DNA of 64,000 bases from contig NC_133650.1 in NCBI RefSeq assembly GCF_009905375.1, forward strand, positions 60,403,628 through 60,467,627, read 5' to 3'. The translations under genes and the position numbers were made by a program. Below, one piece after another: positions 1 to 10,429 of this stretch; position 1 is the stretch's first letter, and every line of letters begins with the position of its first letter. Source of the stretch: Apium graveolens (Eukaryota; Streptophyta; Magnoliopsida; Apiales; Apiaceae). The notes under the pieces are model-generated. The model was not told the DNA's origin and ran no database searches. It was given only the letters and a program-made list of their open reading frames with translations.

Positions 1-1068
1 TTGAACATGTTATTGAACTCCAAATCAAACGTATGACATATGAAAATCATCAGGAAAACAAGCTCTACAACATGCAATCATCAAATCATTCAAACAATCA
101 TCCGAACAGAAATTCATAATTTTAATAAAAATAATTCAAAAATAATTAAAAATATAGAAAATAAACCTTGATTTTTGCAGGTATATGGTTCACAGAATCT
201 GAAAGTACTCCTCGAGACCTTCGATTTGGTTACTCCAACTTTCCCAACCGATTTCAATAACACCTTGAAATTATAGTTTGATTCTTAGAAGGTTTTATGA
301 ATTTAGGGTTTTTCTCTGGAAAATTATATATTTAGCTGCCTGCAAATGATTTTGATAAAGAATAAAATACGGTAAAGGCTATTTATAATTACGGAAAATT
401 AGTATCCCGTTGGATCATTCCTGATATAAAATGGTACGTTTATTTGTAAAAACTGATCCAAACGGTACCGGTTTTCGGGATAATTATCCAAATCTGTACA
501 ATTTATACTGCGGTCTTGGTCTCAGCGCCTGGTTACACGTATTACGAGGTGATAATTATGATAGTTTAATAAAAAGATCCCGTTTATCGAAAATACGAGT
601 TTTATCGATTTACCAAAACAAATAATGTATCGAAAATGTTGCGCCGGGACCCGCGCAGGACAAACCGTACGCCGGATCGAAAAAGTCGAAGCATGGAAAA
701 TGCTCAGAATATTGCAATTAGGTTAGGAATGAGTTCTCGGAAGAGTTTCGGGTTATAAAAACGTAAAAACGGATGACGTCGGTTGGTTCCCATTTGTATA
801 AAATAGTTTTTAAATACTCGGAATAAGATTTTATAAAATTCATATATTTCCTATAAAATCATAAATCAATATAAAAATAATTAGGAAGATATGACAATTA
901 TCTATATGTTATTTTGGACTTATAAAAATTAAAATACTCATTTAACATTATTTGTTTAAACATCCCAACACATTTAACACTTAACAAATAATTCACAAAA
1001 TAGATAATGAACACATATAATGATTATTTATTAGCAAAATAATTACACGGTATATCCCAGATATTACA
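1..1068 (-). mobile_element. Long gypsy-type LTR, partial (copy 1)
   Basis: Read on the minus strand, this stretch starts at 1068 with TGTAATATCTGGGATATACC and runs parallel to the starts of two other long LTRs in the window (22100 onward and 58195 onward). Shared landmarks include the GTGTAATTATTTT block, the segment around the motif AACCCGAAACTC, and the later GGCGTTATCGAA-like block. The copy at 58195-61674 shows the unit is an LTR of about 3.5 kb, so only about 1.07 kb is visible here and the rest lies beyond the left edge. It interrupts or abuts the Sirevirus A integrase at 1069. Short ORFs inside it are chance. The terminal sequence resembles chromovirus (Tekay/Del-like) LTRs from memory, but no internal coding region confirms the clade. 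Confidence 0.8.
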
Positions 1069-3772
1069 AGTTCACCAGATACACATGGGTGTATTTATTG
1101 CACACAAAAAGTGAAAGTGCATCTATCTTGATTGATCATGTCAAACAACTGGATAAATTGGTTAAAGACTCTGTGAAAATCATAAGAAGTGATAATGGCA
1201 CTGAGTTCAAGAATTTGATTATGGAAGAGTTCTGCAAAGACCATAGAATCAAGCAGGAATTTTCTGCATCTGGAACTCCACAGCAAAATGAAGTTGTTGA
1301 AAGAAAGAATAGAACTCTTATTGAAGCTGCACGAACTATGCTTGATGAAGCAAAGTTACCAACCTATTTTTGGGCTGAAGCTGTGCAGACTGCTTGTTTT
1401 ACTCAGAATGCAACACTTATCAACAAGCATGGAAAGACACCATATGAGATGGTGAAGAAAAAGAAGCCAATTCTGAAGTACTTTCATGTATTTGGATGCA
1501 AGTGTTTTGTTCTTAAGACTCATCCTGAATAGCTATCTAAATTTGATCTAAAAGCTGATGAAGGAATTTTTGTTGGATATCCACTTTCCACAAAAGTCTT
1601 CAAAGTCTACAATTTAAGAACAAGAATTGTCATAGAATCTATCAATGTCTCTTTTGATGATAAGAAGATTACAGGACTTGAAGATTTCAATGATCATGAT
1701 CAGCTTAGATTTGAGAATGAAGTTTTAAATTCTGATTCTGTAAATCCTGACAGTCTAAATTCTGATAGTCTAAATCCTGATACTGCAAACTCTGATGGGT
1801 TAAACTCTGATGTTATTGAAACTTTGGTGACTATGCCAAAGGAAAATGCACCTGTGCAGGGGGAGCATATTGAAAATCCAACCACATCTCAAGAAGCATC
1901 AGAACCAAGAACAGGCTCTTCAAGTTCTGATTCATCAAGTTCTGATTCATCAAGTTCTGATGAGGCAAGTTCTGATAATTCTGGTAACTTAAATTCTAAT
2001 TCATCAAGTTTTGATGGGCCAAATTCTGATAATTCTAGAAACTCAAATTCTGAAGGATCCAACTCAGAGAGCATAATTTCAGAGGGAGCATCAGAGAATG
2101 TTGATGGAGACAACATGGATCACGGGGGAGCATCCAGTTCTAGAGATAATCTTCCATCTGCAAGGAAGTGGACTAAAGCACATACACCTGACTTGATTAT
2201 TGGAGATCCTGAAGCAGGTATAAGAACTAGAACACCAACATCAAATGAATGTCTCTATCACTCTTTTCTTTCTCAGACTGAACCAAAGAAAGTGGAAGAA
2301 GCTCTTCAAGATGCTGATTGGGTGCAAGCAATGCAGGAAGAATTAAATGAATTTGAAAGAAATAAAGTCTGGACCCTAGTGCCATGACCAAAGAACAGAT
2401 CTGTTATTGGTACAAAATGGGTGTTCAGAAACAAAACTGATAGCGATGGCATAATTACAAGGAATAAAGCAAGGCTGGTTGTAAAAGGATACTCTCAATA
2501 GGAGGGAATTGATTATGATGAAACATTTACACCAGTTGCTAGATTGGAAGCCATAAGGATATTTTTGGCTTATGCTGCTCATAAAGAGTTTAAAGTCTTT
2601 CAAATGGATGTAAAAAGTGCTTTTTTTAATGGATAATTAGAAGAAGTATATGTTGAACAACCTCTAGGTTTTGTAGATTCAAAATTTCCTCATCATGTCT
2701 ACAGACTTGATAAAGCACTTTATGGCCATTAGCAAGCTCTAAGAGCATGGTATGAGACATTAGCTCAGTTTCTTCTGGAAAGTGGATTTAACAGAGGGAC
2801 AATTGACAAAACTTTATTCTATCTCAACCATGGAAAGGACTTACTTTTGGTGCAGATATATGTTGATGATATCATTTTTGGTTCTACAAATGATAGACTG
2901 TGTAAAAGGTTTGCCAAGCTAATGTAGTCAAGATATCAAATGCGTATGATGGGAGAACTTAGCTATTTTCTGGGCCTTCAAGTCAAGAAGAATGAAGAAG
3001 GAACTTTTATTTGTCAAATCAAGTACACCATAAATTTGTTGAAGAAATTTGGAATGCAAGATTGTTCAAGTGCATCCACTCCTATGGCCACAACAACAAA
3101 ATTGGATAAGGATACTGGTATATCAGTAGATATTACTGATTACAGAGGTATGATTGGCTCACTACTCTATCTAACTGCAAGTAGACCTGATATCACGTAT
3201 GCTACCTGTCTTTGTGCAAGAATTCAAGCAGATCCAAGAGAACCTCACTTAACAGCTGTAAAAAGAATTTTCAAGTACCTTAAGGGTACAACTGATTTGG
3301 GATTGTGGTATCCTAGAGAATCAGACTTTAAGCTAATAGGTTACTCAGATGCAGATTTTGCAGGATGCAAAATTGACAGGAAAAGCACAAGTGGAAGCTG
3401 CCAATTTCTTGGAGGCAAATTGGTTTCTTGGTTTAGCAAGAAACAAAAGTCAATTTCCACATCAACTGCAGAAGCAGAATACATTGCTGCAAGAAGCTGT
3501 TGTGCACAGATTCTTTGGATGAAAAATCAGTTACTGGATTATGGGTTAACATATTCTAAAATCCCTATTTAATGTGATAATCAAAGTGCTATTGCTATGA
3601 CAAGTAATCCAGTTCAACACTCAATGACAAAGCACATCAGCATAAGGTACCACTTCATAAGGGAACATGTGATGGAAGGTACAGTGGAATTGCATTTTGT
3701 TCCAACAGATCAACAACTAGAAGATATCTTCACAAAACCACTATGTGAAGCTACTTTTACAAGATTGGTAAA
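1069..3772 (+). pseudogene. pol: Sirevirus A pol remnant (integrase, hinge, RT, RNase H)
   Basis: This is a Ty1/copia pol starting inside the integrase core. SDNGTEF (second catalytic Asp) and the VVERKN Glu region are present; the first Asp and the zinc-binding N-terminus are lost at the junction with the LTR at 1068. An Asn/Ser/Asp-rich hinge follows (about 1720-2110). RT has [15 protein letters not shown] and the active-site box QIYVDDIIFG near 2855-2885. RNase H has DADFAGCKIDRKSTSG and STAEAEY. The frame is unbroken by indels from 1089 to 3772, but seven stops interrupt it: 1530 TAG, 2385 TGA, 2499 TAG, 2634 TAA, 2730 TAG, 2925 TAG, 3570 TAA. It stops at LCEATFTRLVNE, a few residues before the normal C-terminus seen in SIRE-3, and passes directly into Athila sequence. 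Dead copy. Confidence 0.95.
1724..2060 (+). repeat. Ser/Asn/Asp hinge made of AATTCTGAT / AAGTTCTGAT repeats
   Basis: Between integrase and RT the coding DNA repeats the word AATTCTGAT or AAGTTCTGAT many times, giving the peptide pattern (L)NSD/NPD and runs of SSSSD. The same word occurs in the SIRE LTRs, in gag, in ORF3 and in non-coding stretches of the SIRE-2 and SIRE-3 copies. It is therefore a family-wide DNA motif and not only a low-complexity peptide. Register varies, so this is not a strict tandem array. Confidence 0.85.
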
Positions 3773-4575
3773 TGAAGGTGGACAAACTCATCTTCCCTGC
3801 TGATTTTGTAATTTTGGATTTCGAGGAAGATAAAAAGATTCCCATAATCTTGGGAAGACCATTCTTGGCTACATGCCGAACTATGATCGATGTGCAAAAA
3901 GTAGAGCTTACGATGAAGGTTCAAGATCAGAAGGTCATTTTTTATGTGTTCAAAGCAATAAAGTTACCCACAGATTAAGAGGAGTGCTTTAATGTAGATC
4001 GGGTTGACTCTGTCGTAAATTCGGAGTTTGAGCAATTGCCAAAGTCATATACCTTAGAGAGATCCTTAACAGGGGAATCCGATAGTGAAGATGAAGAAGG
4101 GGCAGAGCAACTGCAGGTTTTGAATACACCTCCGTGGAAGAGGAAGTTGGATATGCCATTCGATTCTCTTGGGTTAGCAGAGCTGAAAATTTCTCAGGAG
4201 CGTCTCGAACCGTCGATTGAAGAAGCTCTCACAGTTGAGCTCAACCCACTGCCAGATCACTTGAGTTATACATTCTTAGGTGCACTCCCGGACAAGGGGT
4301 TGGATTATATCTATGATAATCTAAAGGGTGACTGGCCAGTTCTTTTCATGCTTATAGAGGGTCCCTCTCATGCACCACAGACAGTTGATAGGTTTGGTCT
4401 TGGTAATGCGCAGTATAGAATGTTGATTCGGCGTATTGAGGCCATGCATGATATTCACCGATGTTTTGCTGAAGATTTGGCACTGGCTCTCGATATTGTT
4501 TTCCGAGACACTGGTGTCGAGGTTTATTGTCCATCTGATCCTCCACCCGAAGAGGGTGATCCTCCCGCTAACTAG
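3772..4575 (+). pseudogene. Athila protease tail fused to ORF3 C-terminus
   Basis: The first frame (3772-3978) carries the end of the aspartic protease domain with IPIILGRPFLAT, the block also seen in the full Athila copy (minus, ~35100). After a stop, a 179-codon frame (4036-4575) carries the acidic GESDSEDEEG linker and the PLPDHLSYTFLG motif that normally leads into RT. It then continues without interruption into GLDYIYDNLKG and RRIEAMHDIHRCFAEDLA, which match the C-terminal part of the env-like ORF in the full Athila copy (30063-30480, minus). RT, RNase H, integrase and the ORF3 N-terminus are thus missing, and the join at about 4280-4285 is in frame. Probably not functional, since no catalytic Asp motif is present. 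Confidence 0.8.
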
Positions 4576-5810
4576 GTATGCCTGAAATCCTTATTATTAC
4601 CTTCAATGAGGACATTGAAAATTTTAAGTTTGGGGGTGATAATGTAAGGATTAGTTTGTGTGAGTTCATATAGTTGCATGGTATAGATTCATGTAGCATG
4701 TTTAGTTGTATTTCATTCATATTTTTGCATGATTGTTCATATAGATCATATCTTTTTACATTTTTGTCTGTTTTTATGTGAGTTCATATAGTTGCATGTG
4801 CATGCATATAACATGATCCCTTAGGTTGAGTTATTTTTGATTTATTGATTGATGTTAATTTGAGTGTAGTGATGAGAATAGAGGGTTGTTTAAGTACTAA
4901 TGAATTGATTTGCATGCTAGAAACAAAAAATTTCACAAATCTTATAGGATAGCTTTTGAGCTAGATCATGATCATACTTATTTATTTGTTAAGATTTAAT
5001 CACTTATTTATATTTAGAATATTTGCTATTCTCGTAATGACGTAGGAGCACTGATTTTTAAATTGGAAAAAAAAACCTGGATTTCATTACTAGTTGTGAA
5101 TAAGGCTAGGCGTTAAATGGCTAGTAGTTGGCTCATATTTTTATGAGTAGTCTAGGGTTGAATGAGATGGAGTGAAACACACTCATTCAGAAATTGAAAA
5201 AAAAAGAAAAAATAGGAAAAAGAATGTGTTTATGCATAATTGATCAAGAGTGAGTTTTTTGATACTCGAGTTATTAAGTTCTAGGGGACTTTGTGCCTAG
5301 TGACCTAAGGTTTTGATAGTCTGGGATCCGTTAACCTAACGCTCACTATATGGGTATTATTGTATAAGTCTTTTGGGACCTCATTCATTGCACGGTTAAA
5401 TAAGCATGTTGTTATGTGTTCAATAATAGCGTGAATCCTTGTATAACTCTAGTAGGAAGGAGGTGTTGTGAGTCATTATGCGTTTAACATCTATTCTGTT
5501 TATAAACTTATGATTGTTTTGATGGAAGATAGGATATGGTTATTGATCTAGTCTTGAGGGTATATCTGTTAAGCATCCCACACACGCACGTTTCCGGTTG
5601 TGAGTTGATTTATGGGATTTATTCGAGCTCTGTTTTAAGTCGTTGCATTTTTAGAGGCATTCTCTTGTTGTTTGGTTATGGTTATTCTGAGGGGATCGAT
5701 TGCATTATTATTTAGTTGCATTCACGTAGTTGCATTCATGCATTAGGTTTGTTTTAAAGATTTGAGTCTGTTTATGCTTGAGGACAAACAACGATTCAAG
5801 TTTGGGGGTG
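4576..5810 (+). other. Athila 3' non-coding region with duplicated polypurine module
   Basis: No gene is visible. The region is bracketed by two copies of one module: a TTCAATGAGGACATTGAA-like segment followed by AAGTTTGGGGGTG, at about 4600-4638 and again at 5767-5810. The second abuts the 3' LTR and is the expected polypurine tract. The full Athila copy shows the same pair (minus strand, 29117-29160 and 30003-30040). The sequence between is AT-rich with short A-runs (e.g. near 5070 and 5200). Confidence 0.7.
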
Positions 5811-7310
5811 TGATAAGTGGATTTTATATCTACTTGGAACGCTTCATTACAAGCTTAATTTGGTGTTTTGGACTCAAGTTGTTGGTATTTTAGATATATT
5901 TTTGTGTTAATGTATTTCAGGCATCAGTTAAATGAAGAAAGGAGCTTTTCAAGGAAATATGGTGAAAAGAGCTAAGAATTGGAAGCCTAGGCCATTCTCA
6001 AGTTGAAGAATCTCGTTAGGTTCGCGTGTGCTGTTGAATCGCCTAATTATAACGAGCATAACTCAAGATACAGCCAAAAAAAGAAACTGCGGAAAAGTCC
6101 AGAAGTCAGGCGCGGCCGCCCCAAAAACCAGCACGACCGCCTCGCCTTTCTGCCAAAAACCCAGCACGCTCGCGCTGGTTTTAGCACGACTGCCCCACCC
6201 TTTTTGCCCCAGAATCCTGATTTTAGTAGAATTTGATGATTTTGAGGGTCCAGGTCCACTAGGGGCTTATATATAGTGATAAAAAGACGTTTTTAATAAC
6301 AAGTGACCAGGGAGAGAGCATCAAGTAGACCTAATAACACAATACAATAAAGGAGAAGAAAATCTTGTTTTATTATGATTCTTAGCTTAAGTTGTAATCT
6401 TGGATGCTTGTTTTCTTTTTTGTTTGAACCTAATACACTTGTTAACGTACTTTGTTATTATTATTCAGTTTATTAAAGACCTAGTTTATCTTAGTTTATT
6501 TACCATGCTTTCATTGGAACTCATGGTGAAGATGAGTTCGGTTATGAACTAATCGTTATCGTGGGGTTCTAACGGAATTACTTATGGATTTCTATAGTTA
6601 ATTTATTTCAATATCTTGGTGTGTGGTGATTGATTGATATCCTAGTATTGGTTGTACTTATTCATCTTATATGCGTAGCTAACATATAAGATAGCGAATT
6701 AATCTCTATTGAAGTGAAAGTGAATATAGAGGTTTAGAACTTGCCATGCTAGCATAGGTTCATGTATAATTGTTATGCACGATTCTTAGGTAATTTTAAC
6801 CATCTTACTTGCCCTATGTAATCACGATAGATAACTTGCGCATTAAACCTTTATGTTGTCAAATTCTATAGACATATAGGGTCTCAACATAATTGGTGTC
6901 TATTCAGCTTCTATCACTTTTGTGGATGTCGGGTAGTAGGGTATTCGTACAAAGATAATTGGTGTTTACTAGTTTCGTGTTATTTGATTAGTGTCATCAC
7001 CATTGCATGATAAGGTTAAAAAAATGACTTTGAATGAAGTATTTAATAAAGATAGAATCTCATGTTTGTCTCATATAGTTAATTCAATCACTTTTATTCT
7101 TAGTTAATTGCATGTTAGTTTAATCTTAGTTATAAACATCTCAACTTGTTATTGTCTTAGCATTGAGCGATAGCCATACCATTGTTGCATAGGTGCATAA
7201 TCTTAAGTTAACTAAAAGGGTCTCTGTGGGTACGAATTTGATTTATATCTTATACTACTTGCGAACGCGTATACTTGCATGTAATTTTAGCGCTTGTTTT
7301 CGCCCTAACA
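5811..7310 (+). repeat. Athila 3' LTR (truncated copy)
   Basis: The LTR begins TGATAAGTGG directly after the polypurine tract and ends CGCCCTAACA. It aligns in reverse with the two LTRs of the full Athila element, whose sense ends are TGTTGAGTGG and GCCCTAACA. It contains a GC-rich module (6109-6210, with GGCGCGGCCGCC and CGCTCGCGCTGG) in otherwise AT-rich DNA, and a TATA box (TTATATATAG, 6267-6276) about 57 bp downstream of that module. The 1500-bp length is close to the 1425 and 1457 bp of the other copies. Confidence 0.85.
6109..6276 (+). promoter_or_regulatory. Putative LTR promoter: GC-rich module plus TATA box
   Basis: The GC-rich block at 6109-6210 holds repeated GCGCGGCCGC/GCACGACCGC-like words and is followed by TTATATATAG at 6267-6276. 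The same order and a similar spacing (65-66 bp) occur in both LTRs of the full Athila element, which supports a real promoter arrangement. The several A-for-G and T-for-C changes within CG words look like methylation-driven decay. Confidence 0.55.
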
Positions 7311-8460
7311 GTGTTACAAACACTTTGATAGAAATAATATTAACAAATTAGTGTCAATGCATACCTAGATCTTCTAAGATAGCCAAATTCTAACATCTTG
7401 TAGAAGGTTGTTTCCAGAAGCAACTCACTGGGCAGTAGATTTTGAACTTCCATAAATGGGTCTTTTCCTGACAATAAACATATGATCATTTTCGTTGATC
7501 CATTTTCTATATATTTAAACAACCCACCCTTTCCTTCAACTAACCCCGGGATCAAACAACAGTCCATCTAGTAAGAGTATCATACACTGCAATAAACTTT
7601 GCGTTACATATTCATTACACGACCTGTGACTATGTTCGTATCACCAAAATTATTTTGTACTAAATAAAAATATTCAAGCCATTGGTAAGATCTATATCAA
7701 TAAATATCACTTAACTTATAGTCATTTCATCATTTATGCTCCTCTCTTACAAAATGATAGAATTTCATAAGGCACTCTTCATGCTTGGCAAAGTGTTCAA
7801 TATGTAAACTTATATCAAGGTGTCGGGGATAGAAATGAAATACAATAAATTAGAAATATTACAACTAATATGTAAACAAAAAATAATTTAAAACACAATA
7901 TTTGGTCAAAGGTACATTGATACCTTCAAGATCTGCTACACCAATGCATATGTCTTTTCAAGTGTTGGGTTATTTTACAACATGTTGAACGACTCCAATT
8001 TATCTTCTTCCTCCCATCCATTAAAAAATGGAAGAGAACATGGTAGAAAATGAACTAAAAACATGGCCCTATTGAAATGCTAATATCAACATATTATAGC
8101 AAAGAAATTACTGGTAATCTGGTTATAGATTTCTTGCAAGGAAAATTTATTTTATCAACATATAATCGACATCAACGTGTAGCTAAATATATGGATAATT
8201 AATAAAACACTTAGAGTGCATAAATTAAAACATAAAATTATATAAAATATTGAAAGGAACCCACCCAGCTCTGTTTAATAGATTTATAGATGAAGAACAA
8301 ATCTCCGTGACAGAAATTACCCATTATTTGCCTACCTGAAACATCAAAAACATAGATTGATCAAATGAAGAGAGAGAATGAATGAGATAGCGAGTAAAGA
8401 AATAGAAAGAGAGAAGTAGTTTTCAATCTCAAATTCAAAATTTGAAATACTCCGGACAAA
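7311..8460. other. AT-rich spacer with one possible exon remnant
   Basis: No recognisable gene. On the minus strand 7567-7359 is an open stretch (GLFKYIENGSTKMI, LLSGKDPFMEVQ) preceded by a possible acceptor (TTACTAG) and followed by a possible donor (CTAG then GTATGC). It could be an exon of an unidentified protein or a chance ORF. Further along the minus strand near 7950 the reading LEKTYALV resembles part of a copia gag, but only weakly. I cannot assign either. Confidence 0.25.
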
Positions 8461-8555
8461 TTTATGAGCAGATGAAAGCTATAGTACATCTATAGTACCA
8501 AAACAACAACTTTTGTTTGAAATTCAAATTATTAGGCAAATGTGTATCGTACACA

Positions 8556-9120
8556 GACCTGACAACGTTCCGTGTCGTGTACAAACATTCCGTGTACTTT
8601 CGTATTTTCGTGTACCAAACCTTAAACCAAACCCGACCCGAATTTGTATTTGTGTTCCAATTTGGTGACACTAACCCGGTACTAATATATTCGTATTTAC
8701 CCGCTTTAGTACACTAAAGTAAACAGATTATTTACAAAAAATATTAATTGTTAAAAAATACAATAAATAATTAAATGGTAAAGTTCTCACTCACGTAGTC
8801 AAGGAACAATAAAATGTATTTTAGTATTTAACATTATATATATGTTATTTAAATTAGATTATAATTCACATTTGGTATTTAGTTTATATATGTATGTTAT
8901 ATATTTATAAAAATTTATTTATTTATTTATTCCGTGTACTTTCGTTCCATGTCGTGTACCTACATTGGAAACCTAAACTCGACACTAATTATATTCGTAT
9001 TTTTTATGTTCGTATACTTTCGTATTTGTGTACCAAATTTTTGAATCCAAACACTAATTATTCGTGTCATTTCTTACCGTGTTCACGTGTCGTATACCAG
9101 TATTTCCATGTCTAATCGTA
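8556..9120. repeat. Degenerate CGTGT/CGTGTACC-rich repeat clusters
   Basis: Two clusters (8556-8715 and 8930-9120) repeat words such as CCGTGTACTTTCGT, GTGTCGTGTACC and GTTCGTAT, together with AAACCCGACCCGAA. Such mixed CGTGT arrays often lie beneath the termini of non-autonomous DNA transposons of the hAT type, but no clear terminal inverted repeats or target duplication were found. The stretch between the clusters is plain AT-rich DNA. Confidence 0.35.
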
Positions 9121-9349
9121 CATGTATAGTTTGTATATGAAGTGTGTTTGAATTTGAATGTCGGTTTGAAATTTTGAATAGGAAATAATGCAACACCTAG
9201 GTTCTTTTTCTTCAAAAGTAAGAAGTAGTATTGTTTTTTTACCTGTTTCAATGGCATTTTTAGTAATTAAGTATGAATTCTTGGGATAATGGGTGTAAAT
9301 AGCCATTATTTTTGTAAATTCAGGATTTATTATATATATATAGATATAT

Positions 9350-9482
9350 GGAATATATATAGATTATATAAATTGGTCTCAATACTTTACTCATTTTTTT
9401 ATCTTTGTTCCACTACTTTATCATTTTTGTTAGACTCCATGCCCAACCCAAATATGAACAACTGGGAGGGACGGATGGAGTA
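9350..9482. mobile_element. End of a Stowaway/mariner-type MITE
   Basis: The stretch ends GGGAGGGACGGATGGAGTA (9464-9482), the reverse complement of the well-known TACTCCATCCGTCCC terminus of plant Stowaway/mariner MITEs. It is preceded by the customary ACTCCATGCCCAACCCAAAT subterminal block. The matching left terminus was not found, so this is a solo end or a strongly decayed copy; the left limit given is approximate. Confidence 0.6.
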
Positions 9483-9785
9483 TTTCTTAACAACATAAAT
9501 TTTAGATTAAATTATATATGTTAACTAGATTTTATGTATGTTAACTAGATTTAACCTTCCTGACAAAGAAAAAAACTAGATTTTACATTGCGATTCTGCA
9601 TACATATTAATTTATTTATTCATATCATTTGATATCTAAATTATAATTAGTTCTTGAAGTTAATTATAATGAATAGCATATTATAATATATTATTCTTTG
9701 GATAATATTTTTGAAATTATAAATATGAATTATTATAATGAATAACCAAGCATCAATTTTATTCTAACATTATCGGTCTTTGCAC

Positions 9786-10345
9786 ATGGGTGAAAACGAC
9801 AACGGATTTGACTCATTAATAGTGAATATAACTCGTATTCATAAAAAAATGAGCAAATTATTTTATAATTTAAATGGATCTAGAGTTTAATTTCATCATT
9901 TTGATATCCGATCATATCTATATAAAATAGTTCAAATAATATTATAGAATTTAATGATGTATTTATTCAGGATATTAAATTCGAATTCGTAAATTATTTT
10001 TATAACATATTTTAGATGTAATACACTAAAATTAAAATAATATTCTACAAAATGATCAAATTTTATATTTATAATTATTTATTCGAACTTTTTAATTTTT
10101 TAGAACTATAATAGACGAATTCGAATCTAAATCCGAATATATATAAAATCGAGTAATTCGATACTTAATCGAGTCCAACCGAATCAAATGCGAATATTCA
10201 TATCTAAATTATAGTCGAATTTGAACAAAGTGTAAAAATTTTAATCTGAATTCGAACTGAATTCAGACTAATAATTATAAATTGAATCAAATCTGAGCGG
10301 ACTATTATTCACACATATTCAACTTGTTTCATCCCTATCTCTATA
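9786..10345. mobile_element. Possible decayed MITE with CGAAT-rich interior
   Basis: The left part holds GGGTGAAAACGACAACGG (9788 onward), and the right part holds TTGTTTCATCCCTATC, whose reverse complement contains GGGATGAAAC. The interior repeats GAATTCGAA, CGAATCCGAAT-like and CGAGTAATTCGA words. Imperfect inverted ends and no coding potential suggest a non-autonomous DNA element about 560 bp long. No convincing target-site duplication was seen. Confidence 0.3.
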
Positions 10346-10429
10346 TTTATCATGATAGATCATAAAAGAATATTAAGTATATAATGCATAATTGTTTAAA
10401 GTGCATTATCATGTTCATAAATAGAGATG

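Larger units (their letters stand above)
3773..7310 (+). mobile_element. Internally deleted Athila-type gypsy element with 3' LTR
   Basis: Right after the Sirevirus A RNase H the sequence switches to Athila. The first 200 bp match the protease region of the full Athila copy (minus strand around 35010-35210). The segment keeps the protease tail, a C-terminal part of the env-like ORF3, about 1.2 kb of non-coding DNA, a polypurine tract (5801-5810, TTTGGGGGTG) and a 1500-bp 3' LTR. The 5' LTR, gag, RT, RNase H and integrase are absent. There is no target-site duplication because the left end is not a native terminus. It is either a deletion derivative or was joined to Sirevirus A by illegitimate recombination. 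Confidence 0.85.

Noticed and set aside
431..625. 64-codon plus-strand ORF in the left LTR
   Set aside because: Lies in LTR sequence shared with two other non-coding copies that do not keep the frame.
6003..6276. Overlapping ORFs of 70-82 codons around the GC-rich block
   Set aside because: They sit on all sides of the Athila LTR promoter module; open frames come from high local GC, not from coding.
8462..9498. Cluster of short ORFs on both strands
   Set aside because: Contain repeat words and AT-rich runs; no conserved motif, and they overlap one another on opposite strands.
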